Source of the DNA: Lederbergia graminis
GTDB lineage: Bacteria; Bacillota; Bacilli; Bacillales; Bacillaceae_C
DNA length: 64,000 nt
Assembly (NCBI RefSeq): GCF_042655485.1
Contig: NZ_JBHSMC010000025.1
Location: 62,001-126,000 of the forward strand
Direction: 5' to 3'
Shown: positions 45,571 to 55,121 of the stretch, piece after piece
How positions within the stretch are numbered: position 1 is the first letter of the stretch
Layout: each line of letters begins with the position of its first letter
Program-made: the position numbers and the translations under genes
Notes under the pieces: generated by a model
The model's input: only the letters and a program-made list of their open reading frames with translations
Database searches by the model: none
What the model was told of the DNA's origin: nothing

Positions 45571-45605
45571 GTGCTCTCTTACTTTCATAGAAATAAGTAG
45601 AGCAC
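45571..45605 (+). terminator. Hairpin after galM, possible terminator
   Basis: Stem GTGCTctcTTACTT / AAGTAgAGCAC with small bulges; following sequence is only moderately T-rich. Confidence 0.45.
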
Positions 45606-45642
45606 TCATTTCTATGAATCTTAACTTTTTTCAAAAGAATAG

Positions 45643-45671
45643 TTGACTAATATTCATGTTAATATTATTAT
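45643..45671 (+). promoter_or_regulatory. Sigma-A-type promoter of the ribokinase-like gene
   Basis: TTGACT at 45643-45648, 17-bp spacer, TATTAT at 45666-45671, followed 4 bp later by an operator. Confidence 0.65.
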
Positions 45672-45675
45672 ATAT

Positions 45676-45764
45676 GTAAACGATTACCTAGAAGATTTAA
45701 TAAAAACACTAGTAATTGTGTAAACGATTACTAATTAATCTAGGAATATCCTGAAAACGATAAC
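45676..45764 (+). promoter_or_regulatory. Three GTAAACGATTAC-type operators upstream of the ribokinase-like gene
   Basis: GTAAACGATTAC occurs exactly at 45676-45687 and 45720-45731 (44 bp apart); a variant, GAAAACGATAAC, is at 45753-45764. The sequences also fit the cre consensus closely, so CcpA or a local LacI protein could bind. An identical 12-mer before the lacI gene at 54099 favours the local regulator. Confidence 0.7.
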
Positions 45765-45805
45765 CATAGTTATTATTAAATAAACAGTAGAAGGAAGATG
45801 CTGCA

Positions 45806-46723
45806 GTGGGTATTTTAGTTATCGGAAGTTTTATGATGGACTTGGTTGTTAGAACACCAAGAGCACCACAAAATGGAGAGACAATCATCGGTACTAGCTT
45901 TTCGCAATTTCCAGGTGGGAAAGGTGCTAATCAGGCAGTTGCTGCTGCAAGATTAGGTGGCGATGTAACAATGGTTGGTAAGGTTGGTAACGATCCATTT
46001 GGAGATGAAGCATTAGCTACAATCGCAAATGAAAACATTAATATTGATTACTTTTTACGTGACGATAAGCTGTCAACAGGAGTTGGTTCCGTTACATTAG
46101 AGGCAGATGGTAATAATAGAATTATCGTTGTACCTGGCGCTAATATGAATTACTTATCATCTGACTTAGAAGGAATAAAGGATATTATCAAAAAATCCGA
46201 TTTACTTATCGTTCAGTTAGAAATGGATTTGAAAATGACAGAGGATGCAGTAGCATATGCTGCCGCAAATAATGTACCAGTAATTTTAAACCCTGCACCT
46301 GCACAAGAGTTAAGCGATGAATTATTAGCAAATGTTACGTATCTTACACCAAATGAAACAGAAGCGGAAATACTAACTGGTATAAAAGTCGAAACAGATG
46401 ATGATGCTGTACGTGCTGGGAAAGCGCTTTTAAATAAAGGCGTGAAAAATGTGGTAATGACACTTGCGGAAAAAGGTTGCTTAGTTATGAATGATAACGG
46501 TCCAATCTTTGTTCCTGGATTCCCTGTTTCCCCAGTTGATACAGTAGCTGCAGGTGATTCATTTAACGGAGCACTTGCCGTTGGGATTGTAAACGGTAAA
46601 CCGTTGGAAGAAAATGTGAGATATGCAAATGCGGTTGGGGCTTTAACTGTTTCTAAAGAAGGCGCTATTCCATCTTTACCATACGCCGAAGACGTTGAGA
46701 AATTTATGAAAGAATATAAATAA
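45806..46723 (+). CDS. rbsK: Ribokinase-like PfkB family sugar kinase
   Basis: A 305-residue kinase with both PfkB signatures: GGKGANQAVAAARLGG near the N-terminus and the ATP/catalytic motif DTVAAGDSFNGALAVG. Length and motifs fit ribokinase, which makes ribose 5-phosphate. No other ribose genes are nearby; in this locus the natural substrate could be another pentose or ketose, for example D-ribulose from D-arabinose (inference). GTG start. Followed by a long hairpin, then the transporter genes. Confidence 0.82.
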   Translation: MGILVIGSFMMDLVVRTPRAPQNGETIIGTSFSQFPGGKGANQAVAAARLGGDVTMVGKVGNDPFGDEALATIANENINIDYFLRDDKLSTGVGSVTLEADGNNRIIVVPGANMNYLSSDLEGIKDIIKKSDLLIVQLEMDLKMTEDAVAYAAANNVPVILNPAPAQELSDELLANVTYLTPNETEAEILTGIKVETDDDAVRAGKALLNKGVKNVVMTLAEKGCLVMNDNGPIFVPGFPVSPVDTVAAGDSFNGALAVGIVNGKPLEENVRYANAVGALTVSKEGAIPSLPYAEDVEKFMKEYK

Positions 46724-46752
46724 TTATTAGGTTTTTATCAACTCATCATCTT

Positions 46753-46795
46753 GTATAAAAGTAGATAACAACAATTTGCTTATCTGCTTTTATAC
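46753..46795 (+). terminator. Hairpin after the ribokinase-like gene
   Basis: Stem GTATAAAAGTAGATAA / TTATCTGCTTTTATAC (one mismatch) with an 11-base loop. A following AACTT gives only a weak T-run, so read-through into the transporter genes is possible. Confidence 0.55.
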
Positions 46796-46882
46796 AACTT
46801 AAAGGAGGTGGTGCACGAAACCGGCGTGTAATCATGCGCCCGATTTGTCGAAATTTGTCGATAAAACAACACTGATTTTTAT

Positions 46883-46894
46883 GTAAACCTTTAC
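46883..46894 (+). promoter_or_regulatory. Possible degenerate operator upstream of the binding-protein gene
   Basis: GTAAACCTTTAC keeps the outer arms of GTAAACGATTAC but lacks the central CG. Weak candidate. Confidence 0.3.
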
Positions 46895-46978
46895 CTGGGA
46901 ATTACTTCAAAGAAGTTTCCATACATCAAGAAAAATTATTGTATTTGAGAAAAATATGAATAAGGAGGCGTTTGAAAG

Positions 46979-48325
46979 ATGAAGCGCAAAAAGCATTTTA
47001 TAATTCTAATTGCTACACTATTATTTGTTTCTACTATTCTTGCCGCATGTGGTGATGGCCCAGGTGGAAAGAATAATCCAGATATGGAAGGAAAAACAGT
47101 AATCAATTTCTGGACACCTGCATGGGATGAAGCATCAGAAGATTGGTGGAATAAATGGATTGATAAATATAACAAAGAACAAGAAGATGTATATGTAAAA
47201 ATTGAAATTATCCCTGGAGATGCTTGGGATCAAAGAATAACTGCTGCACAAGCTGCAGGAACTAGCCCTGATATTACAACGATGAACTATAATAAAATTG
47301 TTTTCTCTGCAGACCAAGGGAAAATCGTAGCATTAGACGATTATGTAGATGCAGCAATTTTCGATGATCTATATGATAACGTTCGTGACTTTATTTCAGT
47401 TGATGGTAAGCATTACGCATACCCAATGCTAGTAGAACCATCTTCACTACTTTTCTATAACAAAGAAATGTTCGAAAAAGCAGGCTTAGATCCGAACAAG
47501 CCACCGAAGACTTGGGATGAGCTAATCGAATATGGTAAGAAATTAAAGGATGGAAGAATTTCTGGTTTAACAGCTGCAGGTAACACGTCAGAGCTTGGTT
47601 GGACACATTGGGGTCTTCAAGCGATGGTAGGAGCTTCACCGATTAGCGATGATTGGTCTGAAGCAACAATTAACAATGAGAAATATGAAAGTCTATTAAA
47701 CTTATGGGGAACACTTTATAAAGAAGGTATTTTCCCTAAACAAATGCCAGGTCCATATACAGATATTCAGCCGTTTGCTGAAGGTCGTACTGCAATGGCA
47801 ATTAATGGTTCTTGGGCAATTAGCCAATTAAGAAATGACTATCCTGAAATTCTAGATAATATTGGTGTAGCTGTATTACCGACACCAGATGGTAATCAAG
47901 ATGTCCCTACTGCATCTTTAGGTGGATGGACATTAACAATTGATGGTAACTCTGATCATAAAGAAGAGGCTGCTGATTTCATTCAATATATGCTAGCTGG
48001 CGATGAAGAAATCATGATTGACTTCTTCAAGAATACAACAAAATTCTCAAAATTTGCTGTTCGTAAATCTGTTGATGAAGTATTAGCAGAGGATCCTGAA
48101 GCAAAAGATGATCCATGGAGAAAAATGATTGCAGAAGAAGTTGTACCTTATGCGGTAGCAGAACCAATTTATGCTTGGGAAATTAGCTTGGCTTATGCAA
48201 ATGCAATGGAACGTGTTTATCTGCAAGGTGCAGATGTGAAAAAATCATTAGAACAAGCTGAAAAAGAAATTAATGACTACATTAAGACGAATGATTATGC
48301 AGGTACAAATCCAAAGCAAAACTAA
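46979..48325 (+). CDS. Sugar ABC transporter binding lipoprotein
   Basis: A 448-residue CUT1 solute-binding lipoprotein (lipobox LAAC, about Cys24). The order binding protein, permease, permease at 46979-50167 is a complete importer lacking only the ATPase. Start ATG behind AAGGAGGCG. It sits between the kinase gene and the polysaccharide-processing genes, so it probably imports oligosaccharides made by GH183/GH172/sulfatase-type enzymes. Ligand unknown. Confidence 0.92.
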   Translation: MKRKKHFIILIATLLFVSTILAACGDGPGGKNNPDMEGKTVINFWTPAWDEASEDWWNKWIDKYNKEQEDVYVKIEIIPGDAWDQRITAAQAAGTSPDITTMNYNKIVFSADQGKIVALDDYVDAAIFDDLYDNVRDFISVDGKHYAYPMLVEPSSLLFYNKEMFEKAGLDPNKPPKTWDELIEYGKKLKDGRISGLTAAGNTSELGWTHWGLQAMVGASPISDDWSEATINNEKYESLLNLWGTLYKEGIFPKQMPGPYTDIQPFAEGRTAMAINGSWAISQLRNDYPEILDNIGVAVLPTPDGNQDVPTASLGGWTLTIDGNSDHKEEAADFIQYMLAGDEEIMIDFFKNTTKFSKFAVRKSVDEVLAEDPEAKDDPWRKMIAEEVVPYAVAEPIYAWEISLAYANAMERVYLQGADVKKSLEQAEKEINDYIKTNDYAGTNPKQN

Positions 48326-48433
48326 TTTGACTCAAGTAGGGAGGACTGGAGAAGCAATTCTCCAGACTCCCAAATTTATACTTTGTGAAATCGAAATTAA
48401 ATGGTAATTACGCTTTACTAATGGGATGGTGAA

Positions 48434-49321
48434 ATGATGAAAAGCCAATTTTCTTTAAAAAAGAATGATGTGAAGACAGCTTATGGAATGTTACTTCCGA
48501 ATCTTATTTTATTGTCAGCCTTCGTTGTCATTCCACTCATTTATGCAATATATGTAAGTTTTTATGAATGGAGTTTTTACCAAGATAATGTTTTTGTTGG
48601 CTTTCAAAACTTCGAAAGGGTTATAAAAGATCCACTTTTCTTCAAGGCGCTATGGGTAGGTGTGAAATTCACCTTAATCGTAATTCCTGTTCAGTTAATA
48701 GCAGCATTTCTTTTTGCTAATTTAATTCGCTTTGTTGGTGGGAAAATTGGTGGCTTTGTAAAAACATCTATTTATGTTCCACACGTAATTTCCGGTGTTG
48801 TAGCATCTATTATCTTTATTTTCATTTATGATTATCATGGTGGTCTTGCTAATGCTGTTCTGGAAATTTTCGGTGCAGAGCCAGTTGCATGGCTAAATGA
48901 TATTAAGATTGCCTTAGGAAGTATATCCGTTCCTGCAATTTGGCTAGGATTTGGTTTTACAACCCTTATTATGCTTGCTGGTTTAAATGATATTCCGAGT
49001 TCATATTATGAAGCTGCAGAAATAGATGGTGCGAATGCGGTTCAAAAAATGTTCCGTATTACAATTCCATTGTTGAAAAATATATTTGTATATTTACTCG
49101 TTGTTGGTGTGACAGGTGCAATTCAACAGTTTGACTTACCATATATGATGACAGGCGGAGGTCCATTAAACGAAACGACTACTCCAAACCTATTTATCTA
49201 TAATCATTTTAAAAATGATCCTTATATGGGATATACAATTGCATCAGCATTACTATTGTTTGTCATATTAGGAGCTATTTCAGCATTGATCTTCAGACTT
49301 ATGAATTCTAATAAAGACTAA
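48434..49321 (+). CDS. Sugar ABC transporter permease (MalF/UgpA-like)
   Basis: A 295-residue CUT1 inner-membrane permease with six membrane segments and the EAA loop YEAAEIDGANAVQKMFRITI. It partners the permease gene that follows within 27 bp of its stop. The start is one of two adjacent ATGs (48434, 48437). Confidence 0.94.
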   Translation: MMKSQFSLKKNDVKTAYGMLLPNLILLSAFVVIPLIYAIYVSFYEWSFYQDNVFVGFQNFERVIKDPLFFKALWVGVKFTLIVIPVQLIAAFLFANLIRFVGGKIGGFVKTSIYVPHVISGVVASIIFIFIYDYHGGLANAVLEIFGAEPVAWLNDIKIALGSISVPAIWLGFGFTTLIMLAGLNDIPSSYYEAAEIDGANAVQKMFRITIPLLKNIFVYLLVVGVTGAIQQFDLPYMMTGGGPLNETTTPNLFIYNHFKNDPYMGYTIASALLLFVILGAISALIFRLMNSNKD

Positions 49322-49348
49322 TTGTGTAACAACAATGGAGGTGAGCAT

Positions 49349-50167
49349 ATGCATAACAAAGTAAAGAGAATAACCCTTAGAATTATAGGAATTCTGATCG
49401 GATTAGCAGCAATCTTCCCGCTGTTTTGGATGGCACTTGCCGGATTCAAATCAGACCGAGAAGTACTTGCTTATCCATTCAAGTTCTTCCCGACAGAATG
49501 GGACTTTTCAAACTATCAACAATTGTTCCAAGACCCTGCGTTTATACGTTCGATGGGAATAACGTTTGTTGGAGCGATTATTTTTACAGTATTAGTATTA
49601 TTAATTAATTCAATGGCTGCTTATGTGTTTGCGCGATTGAATTTTCCATTAAAGAATTTTTGGTTTATGTACGTGATTATGACTATCTTTATTCCATCAA
49701 TGGCAATATTGATTCCATCCTATATAGTAGTTGCGAAACTACAAATGCTAAATACAATGGCAGTGCTTATTCTTCCAGGTTTGGCTTCTGCAATGAACGT
49801 TTTCTTAATGCGTCAATTTTATTTAAACATCCCAACCGAATTAGAAGAGGCTGCCTTTATAGATGGAGCATCCAGATTCAAAATTTATTGGTATATATTC
49901 ATTCCTTTATCCATCCCAGTATTTGTACTTGTAGGTATTAGTGCATTTCTAGGATATTGGAACGCATTAATTTGGCCAATCATGACAATTTCGGATGAAA
50001 GCTTATATCAAATTATGCAGTTGCTATCTTATTTCCGATCTGAGCAAAATACAAATTGGGCGATGATAATGGCAGGATCAACTGTAGCGGCGATTCCAAC
50101 TATTGTATTGTTCTTGATCTTCCAAAGACATCTTGTGGAAGGAATTAAAATTTCTGGAATTAAGTAA
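49349..50167 (+). CDS. Sugar ABC transporter permease (MalG/UgpE-like)
   Basis: A 272-residue CUT1 permease with the EAA loop LEEAAFIDGASRFKIYWYIF and the C-terminal GIKISGIK. The frame opens at a TTG directly after the previous stop, but the ATG at 49349 has GGAGGTGA at correct spacing and a normal N-terminus. Confidence 0.94.
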   Translation: MHNKVKRITLRIIGILIGLAAIFPLFWMALAGFKSDREVLAYPFKFFPTEWDFSNYQQLFQDPAFIRSMGITFVGAIIFTVLVLLINSMAAYVFARLNFPLKNFWFMYVIMTIFIPSMAILIPSYIVVAKLQMLNTMAVLILPGLASAMNVFLMRQFYLNIPTELEEAAFIDGASRFKIYWYIFIPLSIPVFVLVGISAFLGYWNALIWPIMTISDESLYQIMQLLSYFRSEQNTNWAMIMAGSTVAAIPTIVLFLIFQRHLVEGIKISGIK

Positions 50168-50237
50168 TGCTTTACAATAGAAAAGATGATAACCTTTAAG
50201 TGAAAGTTTGAAAAAAACGAAAAACTTAGGGGGAAAC

Positions 50238-52439
50238 ATGATGAGATTAGAAAACGATTACCTATCGATTTCTTTTGATCATGAAACAGGATCGATTACA
50301 AGTATTTTCGATAAAGAAAAGCAGCTAGAGTACATTCAAGAAAAACAACATGCCGTACCATTTCGCGTTGAAATCGAGGATAAACGGATAAGTGAATTTG
50401 AAGATTTTACGCAAACATCGTTAGGAGATGAGGGCTTTGCTTTTACATGGAAAGTACAATCCAACTTACATGTATCGGCGCAAGTAACCTTATCTAAAGA
50501 CAAAAAGGAAGTCTCTTTTACTAGCGAAGTTGATAATCGATCAACTTATTCCGTGATTAGTATCGAGTATCCGATAATCCCGAACTTAGGTATGATTACC
50601 GAAGATGGAAAAAATGATTATCTTGCACATTCCTTTGCAACGGGGTTTCGGATACACAATCCTTCTATTCACTTTAAAAAGGATTGGAGAGGATTTACCT
50701 ACATGCCTTATCCGGAATCCTTTTCTGGTTCGACCATGCAATTCTTTAGTTACTATGGTCAAGGAAAAGGTGGACTGTACTTTGCGGCGTATGATCCAGA
50801 TAGCTATTTGAAATGGCTCAATTTTTATAAAAATGATCATGATTTGTTAGAGGCATCCTTCATTCATGCGTGTGAGGATATTGGCGCACAAAAAGGAATG
50901 AAAGTGGAATATCCCATTGTCGTATCCTTGCTTGATGGTTTGGATTGGTATGAAGCTGCTGATAAGTATAAACAATGGGCACACAACCAATATTGGTGTC
51001 AAAATGGTAAAGTAGTAGATTTACCTAATGAAGAAAAACCTACATGGTTGTTAGAAGAAATGGGTGTTTCCACATTCGGAATCAATGCCGGAGTAGATCG
51101 GACGAAATGGTTGGAAAAATATCATGAATACATCGAAACAAAGATGTTTCATATATTAGGACCAGATTGGCCAAAAACAAACCAAGATTTTCATAATCGC
51201 TTTCCTGGTGGCATAGGGGATTGGTTTCCAACAAGGTTTAATGAAAAAAACTTAAAAGCGATAAAAGCATATGGAGATAAATATGCTCCGTTTGAATTTG
51301 GCTATTTATTCAATGTAAACGGTTCCGATGGTGAACTCGGAAAGAAGGCAATGCAAAAAATACCTAAATCTCCAACGAAAAGTATTGATAAGTATGTATT
51401 TCCGATTCTTTGTCCTACAGAGGAGTTTACACAGAACCTTCATGTTGAACGTGACGTACAGTTATTAAAAGAAAAAGATGTAGATGCGGTGTACTATGAT
51501 ATTTCCGCTAATAATGTCATGATGAATTGTACAGATGAATCACATCAACATACGATAGGAGCGGGAAGACAAATTGCTCTCGCATTCAGAGATAATTATA
51601 TAAATACAAAGCAAGCATTGAGGGAAGAAGCACAAGGTAAGTATGTTCCAATGGGCACAGAAATGATGAATGAAATATTTTTGGATGTGCTCGATTATTA
51701 TCAAGCAAGAGCGGGTGGACAACCAGCATCGATGCTAGAAGGATGGAATATAAAACATTTATTAATTTCTGGGGAAGCAGAACTCATTCCAATGTTTGCG
51801 TATGTTTATCACGAGTATGGTGCAGTCCGCTTAGATGGTTGGGGAAAGTTAGTAAACGAGATTGGTGATTTATTTTACTATACTGTTGCCCGTACGTATT
51901 TGTGGGGTGGATTATATGAATTAAACTATGAATATAGTCCAATGGAAGCAATTGACGGGGAGGAAAATTCACCTGAGGAACATTATTTTTCGTTTCAACC
52001 AAAGGGATATGAATTTGATCCAGAACGCGCTAAATATGTTGGTCAGTTTGCCAATTTACGGACAGGGATGGGAAATAAATATTTAGCTTATGGAAAAATG
52101 TTACGACCACTTGATTTTTCTAGTAATAAAGTGAAGCTTAGTTGGTATCATTATAATTGTGGAGAAAATTCCCCTGATTATGATGCTAAAGGTGAATTAG
52201 TAGTAGATAGTATTGTTCATTCTGCGTGGCAATATAAGAATGAAAGTATTGGGGTGTTTTTTGCTAATGTAAGTGAAGAGAGTCAAAATGTAACGTTTGC
52301 TTTAGATAAGGAAAACATTGAATTATATAATGAAAGATTACATGTTTATCAGGGGCAAACCCGTTTGGATGCAAATGAAGATGGCACTATCACATTTTCT
52401 ATCAATCCGAGGAGTGTCATTATGTTGGAGGTAAAATAA
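50238..52439 (+). CDS. DUF6259-type putative glycoside hydrolase
   Basis: A 733-residue protein resembling the DUF6259 family: an N-terminal beta-sandwich, a central TIM-barrel-like region (about 250-560, with DAVYYDISAN and PMGTEMMNE as candidate acidic active-site strands) and a C-terminal beta domain. No signal peptide, so it probably acts on imported oligosaccharides. To my knowledge no activity is firmly established for this family. It overlaps the sulfatase start codon by one base, so the two are translated together. ATG at 50238 follows TAGGGGGAA; the frame extends to 50208. Confidence 0.7.
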   Translation: MMRLENDYLSISFDHETGSITSIFDKEKQLEYIQEKQHAVPFRVEIEDKRISEFEDFTQTSLGDEGFAFTWKVQSNLHVSAQVTLSKDKKEVSFTSEVDNRSTYSVISIEYPIIPNLGMITEDGKNDYLAHSFATGFRIHNPSIHFKKDWRGFTYMPYPESFSGSTMQFFSYYGQGKGGLYFAAYDPDSYLKWLNFYKNDHDLLEASFIHACEDIGAQKGMKVEYPIVVSLLDGLDWYEAADKYKQWAHNQYWCQNGKVVDLPNEEKPTWLLEEMGVSTFGINAGVDRTKWLEKYHEYIETKMFHILGPDWPKTNQDFHNRFPGGIGDWFPTRFNEKNLKAIKAYGDKYAPFEFGYLFNVNGSDGELGKKAMQKIPKSPTKSIDKYVFPILCPTEEFTQNLHVERDVQLLKEKDVDAVYYDISANNVMMNCTDESHQHTIGAGRQIALAFRDNYINTKQALREEAQGKYVPMGTEMMNEIFLDVLDYYQARAGGQPASMLEGWNIKHLLISGEAELIPMFAYVYHEYGAVRLDGWGKLVNEIGDLFYYTVARTYLWGGLYELNYEYSPMEAIDGEENSPEEHYFSFQPKGYEFDPERAKYVGQFANLRTGMGNKYLAYGKMLRPLDFSSNKVKLSWYHYNCGENSPDYDAKGELVVDSIVHSAWQYKNESIGVFFANVSEESQNVTFALDKENIELYNERLHVYQGQTRLDANEDGTITFSINPRSVIMLEVK

Positions 52440-53956
52440 TGACGAACCAACCTAATATTCTAGTTATTTGCAGTGATCAACATCATCCATTGATGACAGG
52501 ATATCGAGGACACTCTCTAGTGAAAACACCGAATTTAGATAAGCTTGCGGAGGACGGGACTCATTTTACACGGGCATACTGTAACTCGCCAGTGTGCACT
52601 CCTAGTAGAATGAGTTTTATAACAGGGAAATACGTTTCTCAGATTGATAGTTGGTTTATTGGTTGCCCCCTAGATCCTAATGAAATGACGTGGGCCCGTC
52701 GGTTAGACGAAGCAGGGATACCGTCTACCATGTTAGGGAAAATGGATTTCTGCGGAGACTATCAAGATGGTGGCTTTACAGATTTCAAGATTATCGAACG
52801 GCGAGCTGCATATGACCCTTATCCAAGGAATACGCCGTTGGACTCTCGTTTAAAAGGATATATTCGACCTGATAAACGAAAACACATTGAAAACGCAGGC
52901 ATTCGTCCAGATGTAATAACCGACGGTGAAAATGGGCATGGGCCATTGGGATTCTATGACCATGATCGGATTGTAACGGAGTGGTCGATTGATTATATTA
53001 AAGAAAAAGCTAAGTCTGATATAAACGATCCATGGGCACTTTATGTCGGATTACTCTATCCACATTGGCCATTTACTGTACCGAAAAAATACTATGATAT
53101 GTATTATGAACAACTAGATAAAATTGAACTTCCACATGATGCGAAGTTTCCAAATGAAAATTTGCACCCTGCGTTATTTCGTTTTCAACAATCATTAGAT
53201 CTAGGTGTAGTAACGGAAGAACAATTGAAGAAGGTCATTGCCACTTACTATGGTATGATAACGGCGATGGATGATATGGTTGGACAAATCGTGGAAGAAT
53301 TAAAAGCACAAGGATTATATGATAATACGTATATTGTGTACATGTCCGATCATGGCGAATCACTTGGTGAACATGGCTTGTTTTATAAGCAATGTTCGTA
53401 TGAAGGATCTGTCGGGGTTCCATTAATTGTAAAGGGACCAAACGTACCAAAAGGTCAAAAAGTAGACCACCCTGTATCTCTAGTGGACTTATATCCTACG
53501 ATTATGGATATGGCTAATCTAGATGTTGAATCCGATCGCCCTGGTGTGAGTTGGTTGCCATTGATTCGTGGTGAAAATCATGAACGACCTGAGTATGTCT
53601 TCTCTGAATACCACGGAAACTTTTTTCAGCAAGATTGGTATATGTTAGTAAAAGGTGATTATAAGTACACCTACTATGTAAAAGAACGCCCAACCTTATA
53701 TAATATAAAACATGATCCAAAAGAAAATAATGAACTTGCACATGATCCTCAGTATGCAGAAATTTTGCGAGAATTTGAGGGATTATTAAGAACGATCTTA
53801 GATCCAGAAGAAGTATCATATCGCTCCAAAAAAGATTTAGGTTTAATTAGTCCAGATGGAAAAGATTACACCGAAACTCTAACTGTTCAACAACTTCACG
53901 AAAAAATAAAAGCTGGGGTTTTTCCGAATGAGCCAGGATTTCCAGTTTGGAAATAA
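52439..53956 (+). CDS. Sulfatase, Cys-type (formylglycine-dependent)
   Basis: A 505-residue alkaline-phosphatase-superfamily sulfatase. The sulfatase signature CTPSR (Cys53) in CNSPVCTPSRMSFITGKY provides the cysteine that must be converted to formylglycine; metal ligands are seen in CSDQHH near the N-terminus and MSDHGESLGEHG. No signal peptide, so it should desulfate imported sugars in the cytoplasm. No maturation enzyme gene is in the window. Its coupling to the DUF6259 gene suggests that the polymer's fragments carry sulfate esters. Related phospho- or phosphonate-ester hydrolases share this fold, so sulfatase activity is likely but not certain. Confidence 0.85.
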   Translation: MTNQPNILVICSDQHHPLMTGYRGHSLVKTPNLDKLAEDGTHFTRAYCNSPVCTPSRMSFITGKYVSQIDSWFIGCPLDPNEMTWARRLDEAGIPSTMLGKMDFCGDYQDGGFTDFKIIERRAAYDPYPRNTPLDSRLKGYIRPDKRKHIENAGIRPDVITDGENGHGPLGFYDHDRIVTEWSIDYIKEKAKSDINDPWALYVGLLYPHWPFTVPKKYYDMYYEQLDKIELPHDAKFPNENLHPALFRFQQSLDLGVVTEEQLKKVIATYYGMITAMDDMVGQIVEELKAQGLYDNTYIVYMSDHGESLGEHGLFYKQCSYEGSVGVPLIVKGPNVPKGQKVDHPVSLVDLYPTIMDMANLDVESDRPGVSWLPLIRGENHERPEYVFSEYHGNFFQQDWYMLVKGDYKYTYYVKERPTLYNIKHDPKENNELAHDPQYAEILREFEGLLRTILDPEEVSYRSKKDLGLISPDGKDYTETLTVQQLHEKIKAGVFPNEPGFPVWK

Positions 53957-54004
53957 AAATAAGGCAATCGGCCCAAAATTATTGAATAAAGTAGACGAAA
54001 ATGC

Positions 54005-54033
54005 TTGAATTAGAGATGAATGTGTACTATGAT
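54005..54033 (+). promoter_or_regulatory. Sigma-A-type promoter of the LacI regulator gene at 54099
   Basis: TTGAAT at 54005-54010, 17-bp spacer, TATGAT at 54028-54033. Confidence 0.65.
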
Positions 54034-54036
54034 AAC

Positions 54037-54048
54037 GTAAACGATTAC
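54037..54048 (+). promoter_or_regulatory. GTAAACGATTAC operator upstream of the LacI regulator gene
   Basis: Exact 12-mer GTAAACGATTAC, 4 bp after the -10 box. It implies autorepression by the LacI protein encoded 50 bp downstream. A CATAATGGAGG...CCTCC...CATTATG hairpin (54048-54082) follows in the leader. Confidence 0.7.
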
Positions 54049-54098
54049 ATAATGGAGGCGATACCCCTCCGAATTCATTATGTTTGGAGAGTTGACAC

Positions 54099-55106
54099 TT
54101 GAATAAAGTTACGATAAAAGATATTGCTAGAGAGTCAGGTGTTTCAACCGCTACAGTCTCTAGAGTTTTAAGTAATAAAGGTTATGCTAGTGAAGAAATA
54201 AAAGAAAAAGTACGATCAATTGCGAAACGATTAAATTACCAACCGAATGCTGTTGCGAGAAGTTTAAAAATGGATCGGACAAACACGATTGGTGTAATTA
54301 TTCCGGATATTTCCAATCCGTACTTTATGAAGATATCTAGAGGAATTGAAGATACACTGCAAAAATCGGGATATAATCTAATTTTCGTTAGTGGTGATGA
54401 AAATTCCGATAAAGAAAAGAAAATGCTTCAAGTATTAACGGAGAAGCGAGTAGATGCACTTGTAATAGCAACATCGGGTGGTAATGCAGAAGATATTAAC
54501 CGAGTGAAGAATTCTGGTATCCCTGTCGTACTTATCGATAGGAAGCTAGAAACAGACTCTGACGATTTAGATTTAGTCGTAGAAGATAATATTGAAGGAG
54601 CATATCAACTCACTAATTATTTAATTAAAAAAGGCCATACGAAAATTGGAGTTGTAAACGGTTCCCTTGTTTCGAGTACGGGTACAGAACGTTATCTCGG
54701 TTACCGTAAAGCAATGGAAGAACATGGCCTAGACTTAGACCCGGATTTCATTTTCAACGGTCACTTTACACAAGAAGATGGAAGTAATGCTGTCACTTAT
54801 TTTTTCAATAGAGAAGAAAAGCCAACTGCCATTTTATCATTTAATAACACCATGACATTCGGTGTCATGTTGCAATTAACAAGAATGGGATTACAAATTC
54901 CAGATGATATACTTGTTGCTTCCTATGGTGAAGCAGAGGCTGCTCAATTACTAAGCCCAGATGGGATTGTTAGTATTAAACAATCACCATATGAAATGGG
55001 TGTAAAGGTTGGCGAGATTCTAATTAATCGTTTAGTTAGAAAAATAAATAAACCAGTAACTGAAATATTTGAACCAATTATGAACGTAAAAACAAAGGAA
55101 ATATAA
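54099..55106 (+). CDS. LacI family transcriptional repressor
   Basis: A 335-residue regulator. The helix-turn-helix TIKDIARESGVSTATVSRVL and hinge YQPNAVARSLK are followed by a sugar-binding effector domain of the RbsR/CcpA-like branch (TIGVIIPDISNPYFMKISRG). It begins at TTG, seven bases after GGAGAG. Operator copies before its own gene, the ribokinase-like gene, galM and the GH43 gene suggest that it is the local regulator of the whole 44.5-63.3 kb locus. Confidence 0.92.
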   Translation: MNKVTIKDIARESGVSTATVSRVLSNKGYASEEIKEKVRSIAKRLNYQPNAVARSLKMDRTNTIGVIIPDISNPYFMKISRGIEDTLQKSGYNLIFVSGDENSDKEKKMLQVLTEKRVDALVIATSGGNAEDINRVKNSGIPVVLIDRKLETDSDDLDLVVEDNIEGAYQLTNYLIKKGHTKIGVVNGSLVSSTGTERYLGYRKAMEEHGLDLDPDFIFNGHFTQEDGSNAVTYFFNREEKPTAILSFNNTMTFGVMLQLTRMGLQIPDDILVASYGEAEAAQLLSPDGIVSIKQSPYEMGVKVGEILINRLVRKINKPVTEIFEPIMNVKTKEI

Positions 55107-55121
55107 TAACTAGTTTGGGGG

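Noticed and set aside
45676..45764. Treating the GTAAACGATTAC sites simply as cre sites
   Set aside because: They fit cre almost perfectly, but the identical 12-mer and the same distance from -10 boxes across the locus favour the local LacI regulator; dual use remains possible.
45806..50167. Ribose utilisation operon (rbsK plus transporter)
   Set aside because: No rbsD, rbsA or RbsB/C-type genes are present. The transporter is of the CUT1 oligosaccharide type, not the CUT2 ribose type.
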